From Sulfurimonas sp. (GTDB taxonomy: Bacteria > Campylobacterota > Campylobacteria > Campylobacterales > Sulfurimonadaceae), in assembly GCF_019429335.1 (NCBI RefSeq), contig NZ_JAHYJB010000003.1, forward strand, positions 1-64,000: a DNA stretch of 64,000 nucleotides. Reading direction: 5' to 3'. The first letter of the stretch is position 1. Each line of letters starts with the position of its first letter. Below are positions 56,611-64,000 of this stretch, piece after piece. The notes beneath the pieces were generated by a model. It had not been told where the DNA came from. It made no database searches and saw only the letters and a program-made list of their open reading frames with translations. The position numbers were made by a program, and so were the translations under genes.

Positions 56611-57252
56611 ATGAAAAAAGCCACAAAAGAAGAAATTAAAGAGATTCATCGACTTTTTATCGAAAATTACAGTGATGCTGTGACAGAACTTGATTATAAA
56701 AACGCATACGAACTAGTCGTTGCAGTTGCGCTCTCAGCCCAATGTACAGATAAAAGAGTAAATATAATAACGCCTGCTCTGTTTGAAAAATATCCGGACC
56801 CAAAAGCTTTGGCAGAAGCTAATATAAAAGAGCTAAAAGAGCTTATTAACAGTTGTTCATTTTTTAACAACAAAGCAAAAAACCTAATTGATATGGCAAA
56901 AAGAGTAACAGAGGTTTACGGCGGTGAGATACCGATGGATGAAAAAGAGCTTGTAACACTTGCAGGAGTGGGGCAAAAGACTGCAAACGTCGTGATGATA
57001 GAGTATACGGGAGCGAATCTGATGGCGGTTGATACACACGTATTTCGCGTCTCACACAGGCTTGGTCTAAGCGATGACAATACAGCGATAAAGACAGAAG
57101 CAACCCTTGTAAAAAAGTTTAAAACCGATCTGCGCACACTTCATCAGGGAATGGTGCTTTTTGGACGCTATATCTGCAAGGCAAAAAACCCAAAATGCGA
57201 TGAGTGTTTTTTGACGCAGCAGTGCAAAACAAAAGAGAGTTTCAAAGTTTAG
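56611..57252 (+). CDS. nth: Endonuclease III
   Basis: Base-excision repair glycosylase/AP lyase for oxidised pyrimidines. 213 aa. The helix-hairpin-helix LAGVGQKTANVV carries catalytic K123 and the second catalytic residue is D141 in VDTHVFRV. The 4Fe-4S cluster ligands are C189-X6-C196-X2-C199-X5-C205. TATAAT ends 6 nt before the ATG and no Shine-Dalgarno is present, so the mRNA is probably leaderless. Confidence 0.96.
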   Translation: MKKATKEEIKEIHRLFIENYSDAVTELDYKNAYELVVAVALSAQCTDKRVNIITPALFEKYPDPKALAEANIKELKELINSCSFFNNKAKNLIDMAKRVTEVYGGEIPMDEKELVTLAGVGQKTANVVMIEYTGANLMAVDTHVFRVSHRLGLSDDNTAIKTEATLVKKFKTDLRTLHQGMVLFGRYICKAKNPKCDECFLTQQCKTKESFKV

Positions 57253-57287
57253 TTCAAATATGGATTAATTTTTGCTTGAAAAGAGCT

Positions 57288-57530
57288 ATGACAAAATATC
57301 TACTCATTATCTCAACACTATTTTTATTTTCTGCATGTTTTAATAAACACGGAATTTCTGCTAAATATTACAGCGAATGCAAAGAGTATTACGACGTTCA
57401 GGGTTACTACCATAAAGAGTGCGGCAAAGATGATATTGTCACCTATGATGAGCTCGGCAAAAAAAGCAATGAAGTTGTTGAGTATATTGTCGGAACCGAA
57501 GAGGAGAAGCCAAAAGGGAATGTTTGGTGA
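57288..57530 (+). CDS. Small lipoprotein
   Basis: 80 aa. A lipoprotein signal ends at LFSAC (Cys17). The mature part is hydrophilic and Tyr/Lys-rich (KYYSECKEYYDVQGYYHKEC) with two more cysteines. AAGAG precedes the ATG at 57288; the frame is open further upstream into nth but that part is a shadow. It lies 35 nt after nth and could be cotranscribed. Function unknown. Confidence 0.7.
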   Translation: MTKYLLIISTLFLFSACFNKHGISAKYYSECKEYYDVQGYYHKECGKDDIVTYDELGKKSNEVVEYIVGTEEEKPKGNVW

Positions 57531-57557
57531 GGATAAAGAGTTCCTACAAAAGAGTCC

Positions 57558-57666
57558 TTTCATAGCCATGCTCGTTCACCAAGGCTTCACGGTGGGTACC
57601 CCAAATCTAGCACGACCAGAGTTGACCCTTCCGTTGCAGAATCGTTTGCTTCGTATGGCAATGAAA
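57558..57666. repeat. 109-bp intergenic element with terminal inverted repeats, copy 2
   Basis: Second copy of the element at 21681-21788. The terminal repeats are TTTCATAGCCAT (57558-57569) and ATGGCAATGAAA (57655-57666), pairing at 11 of 12 positions. Their sequence differs from copy 1, but pairing is kept. The two internal 25-nt blocks (57582-57606 and 57622-57646) are identical to copy 1. It is followed directly by the 103-bp tandem array. Confidence 0.7.
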
Positions 57667-57960
57667 TATAAATGGAAAATACAAAACGGTTTTAGGCAGT
57701 TTAGCGAAAATCTACTCTGGTACATTGAAACAAGCTAACGAAGAAATATGAAGCAGTATGCAACAACTCTATAAATTAAAATCGCAAAATAGTTCTAGGC
57801 AGTTTGTTGAAAATGTACTCTGGTACATTGAAATAAACTAACGAAGAAATATAAAGCGGTATACAACAACTCTATAAATTAAAATCGTAAAATTGTTCGA
57901 GGCAGTTTGTTGAAAATGTACTCTGGTACATTAAAATAAACTAACGAAGAAATATAAAGC
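57667..57960. repeat. Tandem array of a 103-bp unit, about 2.85 copies
   Basis: Units begin with GGCAGTTT at 57695, 57798 and 57901, so the period is exactly 103. Units 2 and 3 differ at one of 60 shared positions; unit 1 is more diverged, and the stretch from 57667 matches the end of a unit. Each unit has a small stem AATGTAC-TCTG-GTACATT (perfect in units 2 and 3, one mismatch in unit 1). There is no open frame. It ends 4 nt before the cmoA stop codon. Confidence 0.8.
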
Positions 57961-57964
57961 GATT

Positions 57965-58672
57965 TTATTTTATAGCTATGAAAGTTGCGAAATTTGCCCA
58001 GCGAAATACCACCTCACAGTGTGAGAAACCGCAGTTTTTTGCCATCTTAATATTTTCATCCTCGCTGTAGGGAACTAGAACATTCTCAAGCGCTTCTCTC
58101 TTTTGCATTATCTCATACTCTGAATAGCCCTGCTCTTTTTTAAAGTCATAGTAACACTCGATCAGATCTTTGTTGAGTTTTGAATGATGGCTTATAACCT
58201 TTTCGCTAAAGATAAAAATACCCTCTTTTTTTAGTGAAGCGGATATCTTCTTTACAAGCTCCTCGCGAATAAGAGGGCGTATAAACTGAAGCGTATAGTT
58301 ACTGATAAAGAGGTCAGCCTCTTTGTACTCATACTCAAGTATATCCGCGTTTGCAAGCTCAATGTCCGCCCTGAATGCTTCGCACTTCTTTCTGGCCTGC
58401 TCAAGCATAGCTTCTGAGTTGTCAAGACCGATGAGAGTTGCGCTTTTTTTTAGTTTTCTGCTTATGTTTATAAGAAGTGTTGCGGTAGAACAGCCCAAGT
58501 CATAAGCAACTCCGCCCTCTTCAAGCTGTTTTAGGGCAAAAAACTCCGTAATCTTCTGAGACTCTTTATAAAAAGGCACACTTCTTTGAAGCATATCATC
58601 AAAGACTGCAGCGACCTCTTCATCGAACTCAAACTGTTTTTTTATCGGTTTTGTAAATACTTTATCATTCAT
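57965..58672 (-). CDS. cmoA: Carboxy-S-adenosylmethionine synthase (CmoA)
   Basis: Converts SAM and prephenate to carboxy-SAM, used by CmoB to make cmo5U34 in tRNA wobble positions. 235 aa. The SAM-binding motif I is [17 protein letters not shown], followed by [17 protein letters not shown]. The [12 protein letters not shown] segment is typical of CmoA. AGGAAA precedes the ATG. cmoB is not in the window. Confidence 0.92.
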   Translation of the reverse strand: MNDKVFTKPIKKQFEFDEEVAAVFDDMLQRSVPFYKESQKITEFFALKQLEEGGVAYDLGCSTATLLINISRKLKKSATLIGLDNSEAMLEQARKKCEAFRADIELANADILEYEYKEADLFISNYTLQFIRPLIREELVKKISASLKKEGIFIFSEKVISHHSKLNKDLIECYYDFKKEQGYSEYEIMQKREALENVLVPYSEDENIKMAKNCGFSHCEVVFRWANFATFIAIK

Positions 58673-58751
58673 TTTAATTTCCTAGGCTGAAATTTTAACC
58701 AAAATATTATGATACAAACCATATAATCTGCAAAAAACTAAAGGCAGACCT

Positions 58752-59096
58752 ATGGAGATAGAGACATCGCATTTAATGATGATATTTTTTATACTGCTTT
58801 TTGCAGTCAGCTTCTGGAAGATATATGCATTTTTACCCAATAAACAGCTAGAAGATGATGACACGACAAAAGAAGCACAAGAAGAGTTGCAACATTTAAT
58901 GCTAAAGGTAATCAAGAAAAACGGCGGGAATCTTGAGAGCAAAAAACTTTTTGATTTAATGATTAGTGATGAAGAATTTGATAAAAAAAAATTTTGGAGA
59001 TTTAACGAAAACAGATTAAACAGAGTGCTCTCTTTATATTTTTTACAAAATCCGCATCTCAAAAATATAGAAGACATTTATGAAGAGCTAAAATAA
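58752..59096 (+). CDS. Hypothetical single-TM membrane protein
   Basis: 114 aa with one N-terminal TM helix (HLMMIFFILLFAVSFWKIYAF) and a charged cytoplasmic domain (about 30-114). The domain pattern (LMLKVIKKNGGNLESKKLFDLM, then NRVLSLYFLQNPHLKNIEDI) could be a small helical or winged fold. No family recognised. AAAGG lies 7 nt before the ATG. It ends just before a strong hairpin. Confidence 0.6.
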   Translation: MEIETSHLMMIFFILLFAVSFWKIYAFLPNKQLEDDDTTKEAQEELQHLMLKVIKKNGGNLESKKLFDLMISDEEFDKKKFWRFNENRLNRVLSLYFLQNPHLKNIEDIYEELK

Positions 59097-59121
59097 CATG
59101 TAGTGGCTCTACATGTTATTT
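59091..59121. terminator. Bidirectional hairpin between the small membrane gene and fbaA
   Basis: AAATAACATGTAG and CTACATGTTATTT pair perfectly over 13 bp around a 5-nt loop, between convergent genes. It reuses the CTACATG stem seen at 5267 and 20037. Confidence 0.7.
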
Positions 59122-59124
59122 GTG

Positions 59125-60198
59125 TTAATTTCTACCTAGAGCATTCAGATCTGAAAAAGCACTCTCAACTCTTTGAATCAAAGTCAGCTGACCTGCCCTA
59201 AGCCATTTTCTAGGATCGTAGTAACTCTTGTTAGGCTTCCCTTCGCCCTGTGGATTTCCAATCTGCCCCTGAAGATAATCTCTATTTTTCTCATAATACT
59301 CTTTGACGCCTATCCATGTAGCCCACTGTGCGTCAGTGTCGATATTCATCTTAATTACGCCGTAGCTTATTGCTTCACGAATCTCTTGTAAAGTTGAGCC
59401 TGAACCACCGTGAAATACGAAACTAACAGGCTTTTCGCTAGTGCCAAATTTCTCCTCTATATATTTTTGAGAATTATCCAAAATTTTTGGAGTAAGCACT
59501 ACATTACCGGGCTTATAAACACCGTGAACATTTCCAAATGAAGCGGCAATCGTAAAGTTTGAAGAAACTTCGCTCAGCTCCTTGTATGCATAAGCTACAT
59601 CTTCTGGCTGGGTATAAAGAAGCGAGTTATCTACATTTGAGTTGTCAACTCCATCCTCTTCTCCGCCGGTAACACCTAGCTCTATCTCTATGCTCATACC
59701 GATTTTGCTCATTCTCTGGAGGTACTTTTTACAAATTGCAACATTATCCGCCAAAGATTCCTCAGACAAATCGAGCATGTGAGAGGAGTAGAGAGGTTTG
59801 CCATGAGTTTTGTAATGTTTTTCACCCTCATCCAAAAGAGCATCTATCCATGGGAGAAGTTTTTTTGCCGCATGGTCTGTATGAAGAATAACGGGTACGC
59901 CGTACGCCTCTGCCATCATATGTACATGCAACGCACCTGAGACTGCACCTACAATTGCTGCCTTTTCTCCTTCATTACTTAAACCTTTTCCTGCATAGTA
60001 TAATGCTCCACCGTTACTAAACTGGATAATTACCGGAGACTTTACTTTAGCCGCAGCTTCTAAAACAGCATTTATAGAATCAGTTCCCACAACATTTATA
60101 GCAGGGATGGCGAATCCGCCATCTTTTGCATACTGATAAACTTTTTGCACATCGTCACCAAACAGTACCCCTGAATTTACAATATTTAAAACACCCAT
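59125..60198 (-). CDS. fbaA: Fructose-bisphosphate aldolase, class II
   Basis: Zinc-dependent aldolase of glycolysis and gluconeogenesis. From the ATG at 60198 it has 357 aa, the length of E. coli-type class IIA FbaA, and begins MGVLNIVNSGVLFGDDVQKV. Zinc-ligand and active-site segments are intact: VILHTDHAAKKLLPW, IEIELGVTGGEEDG and FHGGSGS. The frame is open to 60264, but the extra 22 residues match no family start. The likely net role in an autotroph is gluconeogenic. Confidence 0.95.
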   Translation of the reverse strand: MGVLNIVNSGVLFGDDVQKVYQYAKDGGFAIPAINVVGTDSINAVLEAAAKVKSPVIIQFSNGGALYYAGKGLSNEGEKAAIVGAVSGALHVHMMAEAYGVPVILHTDHAAKKLLPWIDALLDEGEKHYKTHGKPLYSSHMLDLSEESLADNVAICKKYLQRMSKIGMSIEIELGVTGGEEDGVDNSNVDNSLLYTQPEDVAYAYKELSEVSSNFTIAASFGNVHGVYKPGNVVLTPKILDNSQKYIEEKFGTSEKPVSFVFHGGSGSTLQEIREAISYGVIKMNIDTDAQWATWIGVKEYYEKNRDYLQGQIGNPQGEGKPNKSYYDPRKWLRAGQLTLIQRVESAFSDLNALGRN

Positions 60199-60311
60199 TC
60201 TTAGACTCTTTTTATAAAATTTTTGCCTAATTGTATTACAGGCTTCATTTAAAATAACTTTCATAAAAACTTTATTATGCTAAAATATCCAAAAAATAAT
60301 CGGGAATTAAA

Positions 60312-60983
60312 ATGAGACTAACAATTGATGAGTATTGTAAATATTTTAAGATGTCTAAAGAGATGATTAACTCCAAGATTAAAGCAAAGAAATTAAACTA
60401 TATTATTGAAGAGAGCAAGACCTATATAATTGTCACCAGAAGTTCGCTTGATAGAGAAAAAAGGGAAGAGATTCACCAAGAAAAAAATATGACACCAAGA
60501 GAAAATACACAGATAGCAAAACCTAAAACTACTGTTGCCACCGTTATAGCTCTTTACCAAAAAGAGAACAGCTTTCTCAAGGGCAAAATCGCCCAGCTAG
60601 AGGCAAAAATAGACAAACTAGTAGATGACAAAGAGCAGATGCTGCGCGATGAGATAGAGAAAATCGAGCGTATATACATTACAAAAGATGCTCAGCTAAA
60701 GAATATTTTAGAGCTCATAGATAAAAAAATGAAGTTTGAAAGAGCAGATGCAACTATACTTGAAATTGAGAGCTTCAATTATCAAAGCGGGACTGAATTA
60801 GAACAGGGAGTTGTTGAGCTAAAAGAGTATCTAAAATCGCTAAATATTAAATCTTCTCAAAGAAAAATAATTAAAAAACGATTTTTGAATGCTTATGACA
60901 ACGATTCAAGAGTGATACACAAAGAAGGCAAACTCTACCTTGATTTTTCAAAATACGATTACAGTGATTTGCTTGCTTACTAA
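60312..60983 (+). CDS. Hypothetical coiled-coil protein upstream of the FapA-like gene
   Basis: 223 aa. The first 45 residues (MRLTIDEYCKYFKMSKEMIN, then KLNYIIEE) look like a small helix-turn-helix-type binding segment, perhaps DUF3972-like. A long coiled coil follows (about 75-135) and a C-terminal domain with LKEYLKSLNIKSSQRKIIKKRF. A CGGGA site precedes the ATG. It overlaps the next gene by 44 nt, so the two may act together. Divergent from fbaA. Confidence 0.65.
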   Translation: MRLTIDEYCKYFKMSKEMINSKIKAKKLNYIIEESKTYIIVTRSSLDREKREEIHQEKNMTPRENTQIAKPKTTVATVIALYQKENSFLKGKIAQLEAKIDKLVDDKEQMLRDEIEKIERIYITKDAQLKNILELIDKKMKFERADATILEIESFNYQSGTELEQGVVELKEYLKSLNIKSSQRKIIKKRFLNAYDNDSRVIHKEGKLYLDFSKYDYSDLLAY

Positions 60984-62637
60984 AAAAACAAAAACCAAAA
61001 ATATCATAGCCTCAATAAACAAATTTGCGACAGAGAACGACTCTTCTCCTTTGGAGTTCTCTTTTAACATCAATGGCTTAGATACATATATAAAAACAAT
61101 CGCTGATGATGATTTTGTACTCTACAAAGAAGACCCAATGGGTTATTATAGTAATCATGAAAAAATGGTAAACGAACATGTAAGATTAAAACAGATATAT
61201 TCCATTACAATAAAACAGAATATTAAACGCTTAATAAAGCTTAGCTACAATATAAATTTCTCAGAAAATAACGCCACTCCGGCTATAATCCTGCATCCTG
61301 AGTCTCAAATTCCCTATAAACGCTATCAACCAAAAGAGATATATCTGCTTCTCCTCAAGGAGTTTAATAATATAAAAGCGACAAACAACATATTGATAAA
61401 TATTTTTGACGAAGAGATGAAAGAGAAACTCAAAGCTTTTGTAAGATATCTCTACAGCGGAAAGTTTGTTAAAAAAATCAAAATTCCGCTCTTTAATGGT
61501 ATCGAGCCTGAGGTAAGAAGAAATAGCAAGCTTTTGATGCGCTTTTTAGACAAAGATACAAATCATCAGGTGATAGAGGTTGATGAGGGAGAAGTACTTG
61601 TCGAGTTTATAAAGCCAGTTTTTGGAAAAAACGGTTTAAATGCATTTGGCGAGATTATCGATAATAACTACCTAAAAAACAGCGACGATTTAAAATGTAA
61701 TGTTGATAGAAAAAGCATCGAGATTTTAGAGAATGATGAGAGAAAAATCTACAAAAGCAGAATAAAAGGGTATGTTCATTTCGACAAAGACGATTTCTAT
61801 ATCGATAATAAAATAAAAATGCAGCATCTCTCCCGTGTTCAAGATTCTGTGGCAAAAGATGAAACCAACAATATAGAGGTAATTATTTCGCAAAGTGACA
61901 CTTCGCTTGACAGCCTTGGAGAAGGCGTAGCACTGACATCAGAAACAATCCATATAAACGGGCATGTAGGCGCAAAATCAACACTAAGAGCAGTCAACCT
62001 TACAATTGAGGGCGCAACACATCAAGACTCATCGCAAGAGTCCAAGTATGCAGATATAAACAGACATAAAGGCAAACTTAGATGCCACAGCGCAAAAATC
62101 AAACTTCTTGAAGGCGGAGAGATTCATGCCACAAATGTGGATATAGAAAGCTCACTCGGGGGAACCGTTTATGCAGAAAACGTAACAATCGGACATGTAA
62201 AAAACAATCTAAAGGTTTATGCATCAAACTCTATCACCATTAGACTCGTAAGCGGAGAGGACAATCTGTTTAAAATCAACTATAAAGACATTCCTACTCT
62301 CAACAGCAGATATAACTTTATAACCAATGAGATGGAAGACCTTAAGTATAAGCTTGATGGCGTAAAAAAACACACGCCCTCTGATGTTCCGGCTATAAAA
62401 GAGCAGATCGACAAGCTAAAAGAGCAGCAAAATGCGATAACAAACGGTGTCAAGCATGCAAAAATTACAATCCAAGAGCCTTTAAGAGGGCTAAATACAG
62501 TTATTTTTACATTAAATAACGGCGAAGAACTTATATTTAAAACTGAAGAGAGGGCTTATGAGCCTTTCTATCTTCTAGAATCCAACAACTATATCACTCT
62601 TCATCCAACAAACAAAAAAATCTCCATAGACTCTTAA
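60940..62637 (+). CDS. FapA/DUF342-family protein
   Basis: 565 aa. It matches the flagellar assembly protein A (DUF342) family: a variable N-terminus (about 1-190), a conserved middle (VIEVDEGEVLVEFIKPVFGKNGLNAFGEII), and a C-terminal right-handed beta-helix-like stretch of short repeats (GVALTSETIHINGHVGAKST, then GGTVYAENVTIG), ending in a coiled coil (about 460-510). The start is a TTG (60940) with GAAGG upstream; GTG 60964 or TTG 60973 are alternatives, all overlapping the gene before. Function unproven; polymer or surface-structure control is suggested for relatives. Confidence 0.8.
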   Translation: MIFQNTITVICLLTKKTKTKNIIASINKFATENDSSPLEFSFNINGLDTYIKTIADDDFVLYKEDPMGYYSNHEKMVNEHVRLKQIYSITIKQNIKRLIKLSYNINFSENNATPAIILHPESQIPYKRYQPKEIYLLLLKEFNNIKATNNILINIFDEEMKEKLKAFVRYLYSGKFVKKIKIPLFNGIEPEVRRNSKLLMRFLDKDTNHQVIEVDEGEVLVEFIKPVFGKNGLNAFGEIIDNNYLKNSDDLKCNVDRKSIEILENDERKIYKSRIKGYVHFDKDDFYIDNKIKMQHLSRVQDSVAKDETNNIEVIISQSDTSLDSLGEGVALTSETIHINGHVGAKSTLRAVNLTIEGATHQDSSQESKYADINRHKGKLRCHSAKIKLLEGGEIHATNVDIESSLGGTVYAENVTIGHVKNNLKVYASNSITIRLVSGEDNLFKINYKDIPTLNSRYNFITNEMEDLKYKLDGVKKHTPSDVPAIKEQIDKLKEQQNAITNGVKHAKITIQEPLRGLNTVIFTLNNGEELIFKTEERAYEPFYLLESNNYITLHPTNKKISIDS

Positions 62638-62855
62638 AAACTCCCTTTTTCTCAATAAATTTTTTTTATTTTTTTTATCTTAAAAAGATTTTTTTGTCTA
62701 TCGTATACGTTATTCCGTATAATTAATACAATATAAACAATTTTATATAGCTATAAGTAATAAAAATATATGTTTTATAGTATGTATTAGTATTTATATA
62801 TTATAATTACATAATTTAAATGTATATTTAAGTATTAATTCCGTACAATCGCTTC
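62638..62855. other. AT-rich intergenic region with repeated TTCCGTA boxes
   Basis: A 218-bp gap of very high A+T content. It holds T-rich runs after the FapA-like gene (weak terminator), a half-palindrome ATACG-N6-CGTAT, and two direct copies of ATTCCGTANAAT (near 62710 and 62838). The second lies over the TACAAT -10 (62844-62849) of the HTH gene. It looks like a regulatory or bendable promoter region. Confidence 0.4.
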
Positions 62856-63095
62856 ATGCAAATTAATGATCTGTTTAACATTCTTCACAACTCCATAGAA
62901 TCCAAAAATAATGGAAAAAAAATATCCCTAAAAGATATGGCCAACTCATTAGGGATATCTATGCGCACATATCAGGATTGGAAGCTTGGTCGAGCAAAGC
63001 CTCAAGCTGCAATTACCGTTATGAAGATGCTAGGCAAACTTGAAGATGGAGAGATTATTAGAGCTGTAAGAAAAATCAATAGCCTGAAGGATTGA
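62856..63095 (+). CDS. Small helix-turn-helix DNA-binding protein
   Basis: 79 aa. The HTH is ISLKDMANSLGISMRTYQDWKLGRAKPQAA, of the XRE-like type, in which the second helix is followed by a W-x-x-G turn. There is no ligand domain. TACAAT ends 6 nt before the ATG and no Shine-Dalgarno is present (leaderless mRNA predicted). It is followed after 4 nt by another small gene. A role in its own control is possible, as repeated boxes cover its promoter. Confidence 0.75.
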   Translation: MQINDLFNILHNSIESKNNGKKISLKDMANSLGISMRTYQDWKLGRAKPQAAITVMKMLGKLEDGEIIRAVRKINSLKD

Positions 63096-63099
63096 GTTT

Positions 63100-63333
63100 A
63101 TGAGTGCACTAACAAAACAAGAGAGAGAAGGTTTGGAGGATGTATTTTTGTCTATTCATACGCATAAAGATAGATATGAAAAAATGAGAGAATTATCGTC
63201 TTTTATTATAGCTAGCAAAATTAGCAGCGTTGCCGCAAGACTACTAAAACGTGCAAAACTAGGACTTAAAAAGAGAAAAACTTCGTGTTTTTTATCATTT
63301 TTTGATAAAAAGAAGAAATCTTTAAGCAAATAA
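63100..63333 (+). CDS. Hypothetical small protein after the HTH gene
   Basis: 77 aa, lysine-rich in the last third (LLKRAKLGLKKRKTSC). Helical N-terminal half (ALTKQEREGLEDVFLSIHTHKDRYEKMREL). It starts 4 nt after the HTH gene stop, so it is probably part of the same unit. No family recognised. Confidence 0.6.
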   Translation: MSALTKQEREGLEDVFLSIHTHKDRYEKMRELSSFIIASKISSVAARLLKRAKLGLKKRKTSCFLSFFDKKKKSLSK

Positions 63334-63429
63334 ACTATAAAGTGTCTATAGCTGAATTACCTTGTTCTGAAATTTTATTTTAAGGTCTAGGTAGTTTCGG
63401 AAAATCTTTATAAATTCAAGGGTAGATTT

Positions 63430-63714
63430 ATGAATAAAGCTCAATTCGTTGAACTAGTGCAAGCAAGCGGTAAATACAAAACTAAAGTTGAAGCTGAAGC
63501 AGCTATCAGAGCATTCACGGATGCAGTTGCATCTGCATTGGTAAATAAAGAGGATGTTTCTCTTGTAGGATTCGGAAGCTTTGGTGCTTCATTACAAAAG
63601 GGAAAAAGCGGTAAAGTTCCTGGAACTGACAAGTCTTATTCTACTAAAGATAAAATGGTTCCTAAATTTAAGGCTGGCAAAGGTCTTAAAGACCGCGTTG
63701 CTGCTGGTAAATAA
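63430..63714 (+). CDS. hup: DNA-binding protein HU
   Basis: 94-aa histone-like protein that bends and packs DNA. The family signature is complete: MNKAQFVELVQASGKYKTK, LVGFGSFGASLQKGKSGKVP (the strand entering the DNA-binding arm) and the C-terminal VPKFKAGKGLKDRV. AAGGGTAG precedes the ATG. It has its own upstream region. Confidence 0.96.
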   Translation: MNKAQFVELVQASGKYKTKVEAEAAIRAFTDAVASALVNKEDVSLVGFGSFGASLQKGKSGKVPGTDKSYSTKDKMVPKFKAGKGLKDRVAAGK

Positions 63715-63872
63715 AACCTAAAGTTCTGCCGCAAGTAAATTGCGGCAAACTCCATTCTCAACAAACTCATACTTTTCTCACCAACTCTTTTCAAAAAAAC
63801 ACATTCATTACATTTTAAATTTCAACAAAAATAGATACAATATAAATATCACATACGAAACGGGGTAAAAAG

Positions 63873-64000
63873 ATGAAAAAAATTATACTTATCTTACTGA
63901 TGTTATTCTCAGTAAACCTTAGTGCACAAGGCAAGAATCCGCATGTTGTTTTAGAGACTAGCCAAGGAGTTATAGAGATAGAGTTATTTCCAGAAACTGC
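63873..64000 (+). CDS. Cyclophilin-type peptidyl-prolyl isomerase, 5' part
   Basis: Start of an exported cyclophilin, cut by the window edge after 42 codons. A signal peptide (KKIILILLMLFSVNLSA) is followed by NPHVVLETSQGVIEIELFPETA, the first strands of the cyclophilin fold. GGGG lies 9 nt before the ATG. Probably periplasmic. Confidence 0.85.
   Translation, partial: MKKIILILLMLFSVNLSAQGKNPHVVLETSQGVIEIELFPET

Noticed and set aside
57430..57738. 102-codon frame crossing the lipoprotein end, the repeat element and the tandem array
   Set aside because: It spans unrelated non-coding repeats and has no start signal or homology; chance frame.
57667..57960. CRISPR array
   Set aside because: The 103-bp units are contiguous, with no unique spacers between short repeats and no cas genes nearby.
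60199..60264. 22-residue N-terminal extension of the aldolase
   Set aside because: Class IIA aldolases begin at the MGVLNIV-type start; the upstream ATG has no ribosome binding site.

Overview
The window looks like chromosome of a chemolithoautotrophic Campylobacterota (former Epsilonproteobacteria), most like Sulfurimonas. The evidence is the aclB-aclA pair for ATP-citrate lyase (reductive TCA cycle), low G+C, the hspR-cbpA pair, a flgI-flgJ-flgM-flgN-flgK block with a short muramidase-free FlgJ, and many c-di-GMP and two-component genes. This assignment is inference; no 16S gene is present. I found no rRNA, tRNA, transposase gene or CRISPR array.

Layout: 0-3.4 kb ATP-citrate lyase. 3.4-6.1 kb a GT-C-like membrane protein, TrpG/PabA and an orphan OppC-type permease. 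6.1-10.1 kb flagellar genes. 10.1-12.8 kb rsmD, a DnaQ-like exonuclease and unknowns. 12.9-16.1 kb a GGDEF-EAL protein and murA. 16.1-18 kb hspR, cbpA and an htpX that has lost its catalytic middle. 18-20 kb an unrecognised two-gene membrane module. 20-28.4 kb purH, pfkA, a Nif3-like gene, a frameshifted GGDEF-EAL sensor, purL and a gre factor. 28.5-32.3 kb HDOD, RNase R and holA. 32.4-34.2 kb ilvC and an unknown. 34.3-40.3 kb a tripartite RND efflux operon with a divergent MarR regulator. 40.7-45.7 kb a four-gene signalling operon: HD-GYP regulator, CheY-like protein, PAS kinase and a globin-coupled hybrid kinase. 45.8-51 kb ruvX, then the rpmH-rnpA-yidD-yidC-jag-mnmE cluster. 51-54 kb a tetraheme cytochrome and clpB. 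54.2-60.2 kb nitroreductase, a PLP enzyme, a PpiC foldase, nth, cmoA and fbaA. 60.3-64 kb a FapA/DUF342 protein, an HTH protein, HU and the start of a cyclophilin.

How the genes connect: PfkA and FbaA join central carbon metabolism to the reductive TCA entry enzyme. PurH and PurL serve purine synthesis. HspR, CbpA and ClpB look like one heat-shock regulon, because the cbpA-hspR and clpB promoters both carry a HAIR-like TTGA-N11-TCAA operator. FlgM sits behind a sigma28-like promoter. Three signalling loci (12.9, 23-25 and 40.7-45.7 kb) act on c-di-GMP.

The most unusual signals are not ordinary genes. There are two copies of a ~108-bp element whose terminal stems differ but still pair. A 103-bp tandem array lies against one copy. 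Several other hairpin repeats of different families occur between genes. Four genes have a -10 hexamer exactly 6 nt before the ATG and no Shine-Dalgarno, predicting leaderless mRNAs. rnpA has no ATG, GTG or TTG ahead of its conserved N-terminus. Two genes at 22.8-24.7 kb are broken by single-base frameshifts.
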